A DNA stretch of 64,000 nt, from positions 372,001 to 436,000 of the forward strand of contig WSXV01000002.1 in assembly GCA_009773475.1 (NCBI GenBank), read 5' to 3'. The DNA comes from Desulfobulbaceae bacterium (lineage in GTDB: Bacteria > Desulfobacterota > Desulfobulbia > Desulfobulbales > Desulfocapsaceae). The notes under the pieces are model-generated. The model was not told the DNA's origin. It did no database searches and was given only the letters and a program-made list of their open reading frames with translations. Numbering within the stretch: position 1 is the stretch's first letter; each line of letters begins with the position of its first letter. A program made the translations under genes and the position numbers. Positions 62,553 to 64,000 of the stretch are shown one piece after another.

Positions 62553-63896
62553 ATGCTGAAAGAACTCAAACTTTACTATGTGTATGTGATGTTCCCCTTT
62601 GTACTCCTGCTTTTGGGGAGCGTCATTTTTTTTGACGCCATTAAGGGGACGATCATCAGGAATCCGCATCCGCAGATTAATTACACCATTTTCTGTATTA
62701 TCATCATCGGTGGTCTCCTTATTATGCGCAGCGTCCATCTGCTTGCCCGTGAAGCCAGAGCGTTAGCCGCCTTTTCTGAGGCCATTCGGGCTGAAACAGA
62801 TATGGCGACGCTGCAGGAGATGGCGATCAAGTTTGACGGGGCCATTGCCTATGTTTTGCGGATGCTTGCGGCCTCAGGAGGTCGTTCGATCTCCCACCAG
62901 GAACAGACGGCTATTGAGCACGAACTGGCAACGGCAAAAACGCGTCTTACCCGCCGCAACGCCCTGCCCCAGTATCTATCCGGGCTGCTAGTCGGTATGG
63001 GTCTACTCGGTACCTTTATCGGTCTGCTTGCCACCCTTAATGATATCGCCCTTCTCATCGGAAGTTTTGCGGACCTGGATATGAGTACTGCCAATCCGCT
63101 GGATGTTTTTCGGAATATGATAGACCGAATGAAGGCCCCCATGGCATCCATGGGAATTGCCTTCTCCGCCTCTCTTTTTGGTCTGTTGGGGTCCATTATT
63201 CTTGGTTTAATGATGGTTTCCCTGCGCCGGTTTCAAGGAGATATCCTCTCTCTGCTTGGTTCTGAAGTGGCCCAGCATATAGAATTTGCCCTTGCCCATG
63301 GCGGGTTTACCTACAGCAAGGGAGCCTTGAAACTTGGGCTTGATAAGCTTGGAATGCCGGACGATGCTCCCCATCATATCCTCGTCCGCCCGACCCGTCC
63401 CATTGATCTGGCCACGGGGGAGCCTGGAACTTTCCCTCCCGGTTCCTCTGGAGTGGGGCCATTTGAGCAAGAAGAAGCTGCGGCCGTTGTCCGTGCAGCA
63501 CAGGCGGGAGTGACAGGGGGGGCTGAGGCTGATTCTGCCGGCCTTGAAGCGCAGGTCCGCGTCCTGCTGCGTATTGAAGAGCGGTTGGCCGAGTCCGCGC
63601 GAAATGAGATGCGTGCGCTAGACGGTGCCCTGGATGATTTCCAGAAACAACGGGGTGATATGTTACGGACGCTCGCCGAACAGACAGAATCCAGCAATAA
63701 TTTCCGGGGCGAGTTGCAGCGTGTGGGCAGGCAGCTTGGTTCGATTATGGAGATGATGGGAAAAAGTAATGCCAATTTGTCAGATCAAATATCGGAGCTG
63801 ACAATTCGGTTGTCGGGAGACTTCACCGAATCTCACCGGATAATGCTTGCCCAGATTGAAGAACAGCGCAAGTTGTCTGAAAAACTTCAGAAATAA
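62553..63896 (+). CDS. MotA/SiiB-like proton-channel protein
   Basis: 447 residues. Four helices, including VYVMFPFVLLLLGSVIFFDA, YTIFCIIIIGGLLIMRSV, LSGLLVGMGLLGTFIGLLAT and MGIAFSASLFGLLGSIILGL, form the MotA/TolQ/ExbB fold. A large C-terminal cytoplasmic tail is Ala/Glu-rich and coiled (RVLLRIEERLAESARNEMRA). With the SiiA-like protein it should make a proton-conducting channel. The tail is longer than in TolQ. It is the last gene seen; about 100 non-coding bases follow to the window end. Confidence 0.85.
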   Translation: MLKELKLYYVYVMFPFVLLLLGSVIFFDAIKGTIIRNPHPQINYTIFCIIIIGGLLIMRSVHLLAREARALAAFSEAIRAETDMATLQEMAIKFDGAIAYVLRMLAASGGRSISHQEQTAIEHELATAKTRLTRRNALPQYLSGLLVGMGLLGTFIGLLATLNDIALLIGSFADLDMSTANPLDVFRNMIDRMKAPMASMGIAFSASLFGLLGSIILGLMMVSLRRFQGDILSLLGSEVAQHIEFALAHGGFTYSKGALKLGLDKLGMPDDAPHHILVRPTRPIDLATGEPGTFPPGSSGVGPFEQEEAAAVVRAAQAGVTGGAEADSAGLEAQVRVLLRIEERLAESARNEMRALDGALDDFQKQRGDMLRTLAEQTESSNNFRGELQRVGRQLGSIMEMMGKSNANLSDQISELTIRLSGDFTESHRIMLAQIEEQRKLSEKLQK

Positions 63897-64000
63897 TCGG
63901 CCCCAAAAAGGCAGAGTGCGCGCCATTGGCTGAAGGCTGAAGGATAGGGTATTCGTTGCCGCTAGCCTGTCTTCTCGGTCTTGAATTGAATGTAACATTT

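Overview
The window looks like a chromosomal segment of an anaerobic Desulfobacterota bacterium, most likely near the Desulfobulbales. This is inferred from gene content: an HdrC/MvhD/MetV redox cluster, UPF0280, RiPP-type and ArsM-type radical SAM enzymes, a NapH-like polyferredoxin, and sigma-54 signalling. No rRNA, tRNA or CRISPR array was seen.

Region 1 (0-10 kb) is the conserved rpmH-rnpA-yidD-yidC-jag-mnmE block. A strong promoter precedes it, and a divergent methyltransferase gene and an mnmG-lgt operon lie upstream. A TPR gene end and an IS30-type transposase remnant mark the left edge. Region 2 (10-15.7 kb) holds a PilZ gene, a 152-bp MITE-like element with 10-bp target duplications, three small secreted proteins and a sigma-54 two-component pair followed by hpt. 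Region 3 (16-17.8 kb) is an hdrC-mvhD-metV cluster with no metF or hdrA beside it. Region 4 (17.8-24.3 kb, minus strand) carries manC and a phosphomannomutase (GDP-mannose supply), a DUF3124 protein, a CPA2 antiporter and a UPF0280 protein.

Region 5 (24.4-38.1 kb) is mixed housekeeping and accessory: two arsenosugar-type glycosyltransferases, cvpA, a phosphopantetheinyl transferase, mutM, a dmeF-marR metal-efflux operon with a palindromic operator/promoter, a tightly overlapped murI-lolA-radical SAM operon, a CNNM/CBS protein, an S1-like protein, srkA and rnhA. Region 6 (38.1-47 kb) is the most unusual. It has a CRP/degenerate AAA+/NapH-like membrane fusion, a two-cassette integron array without an integrase (a DUF4062 gene and a possible cyclase-fold gene, both bounded by attC sites), and a 1104-residue radical SAM-ArsM-DUF5714 fusion. 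A broken second copy of that fusion's 3' end lies 5.4 kb away. Region 7 (47-58.1 kb) contains a cold-shock/DUF1294 protein, hemG, htpG, a chemotaxis receptor, a BamE-like lipoprotein, pcm, a lytic transglycosylase, a methyltransferase, a 138-bp tandem repeat and a YbhB protein.

Region 8 (58.1-63.9 kb) is a four-gene operon encoding a TolC-like channel, a MotB/SiiA-like protein, an HlyD-type adaptor and a MotA/SiiB-like protein. It resembles the Salmonella SPI-4 giant-adhesin secretion system; the ABC ATPase and the adhesin would be expected beyond the right edge.

Start codons were chosen by eye from ribosome binding sites, family length and overlaps. Several are uncertain and are flagged. 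All functional names come from recognising motifs in the translated sequence, not from searches.
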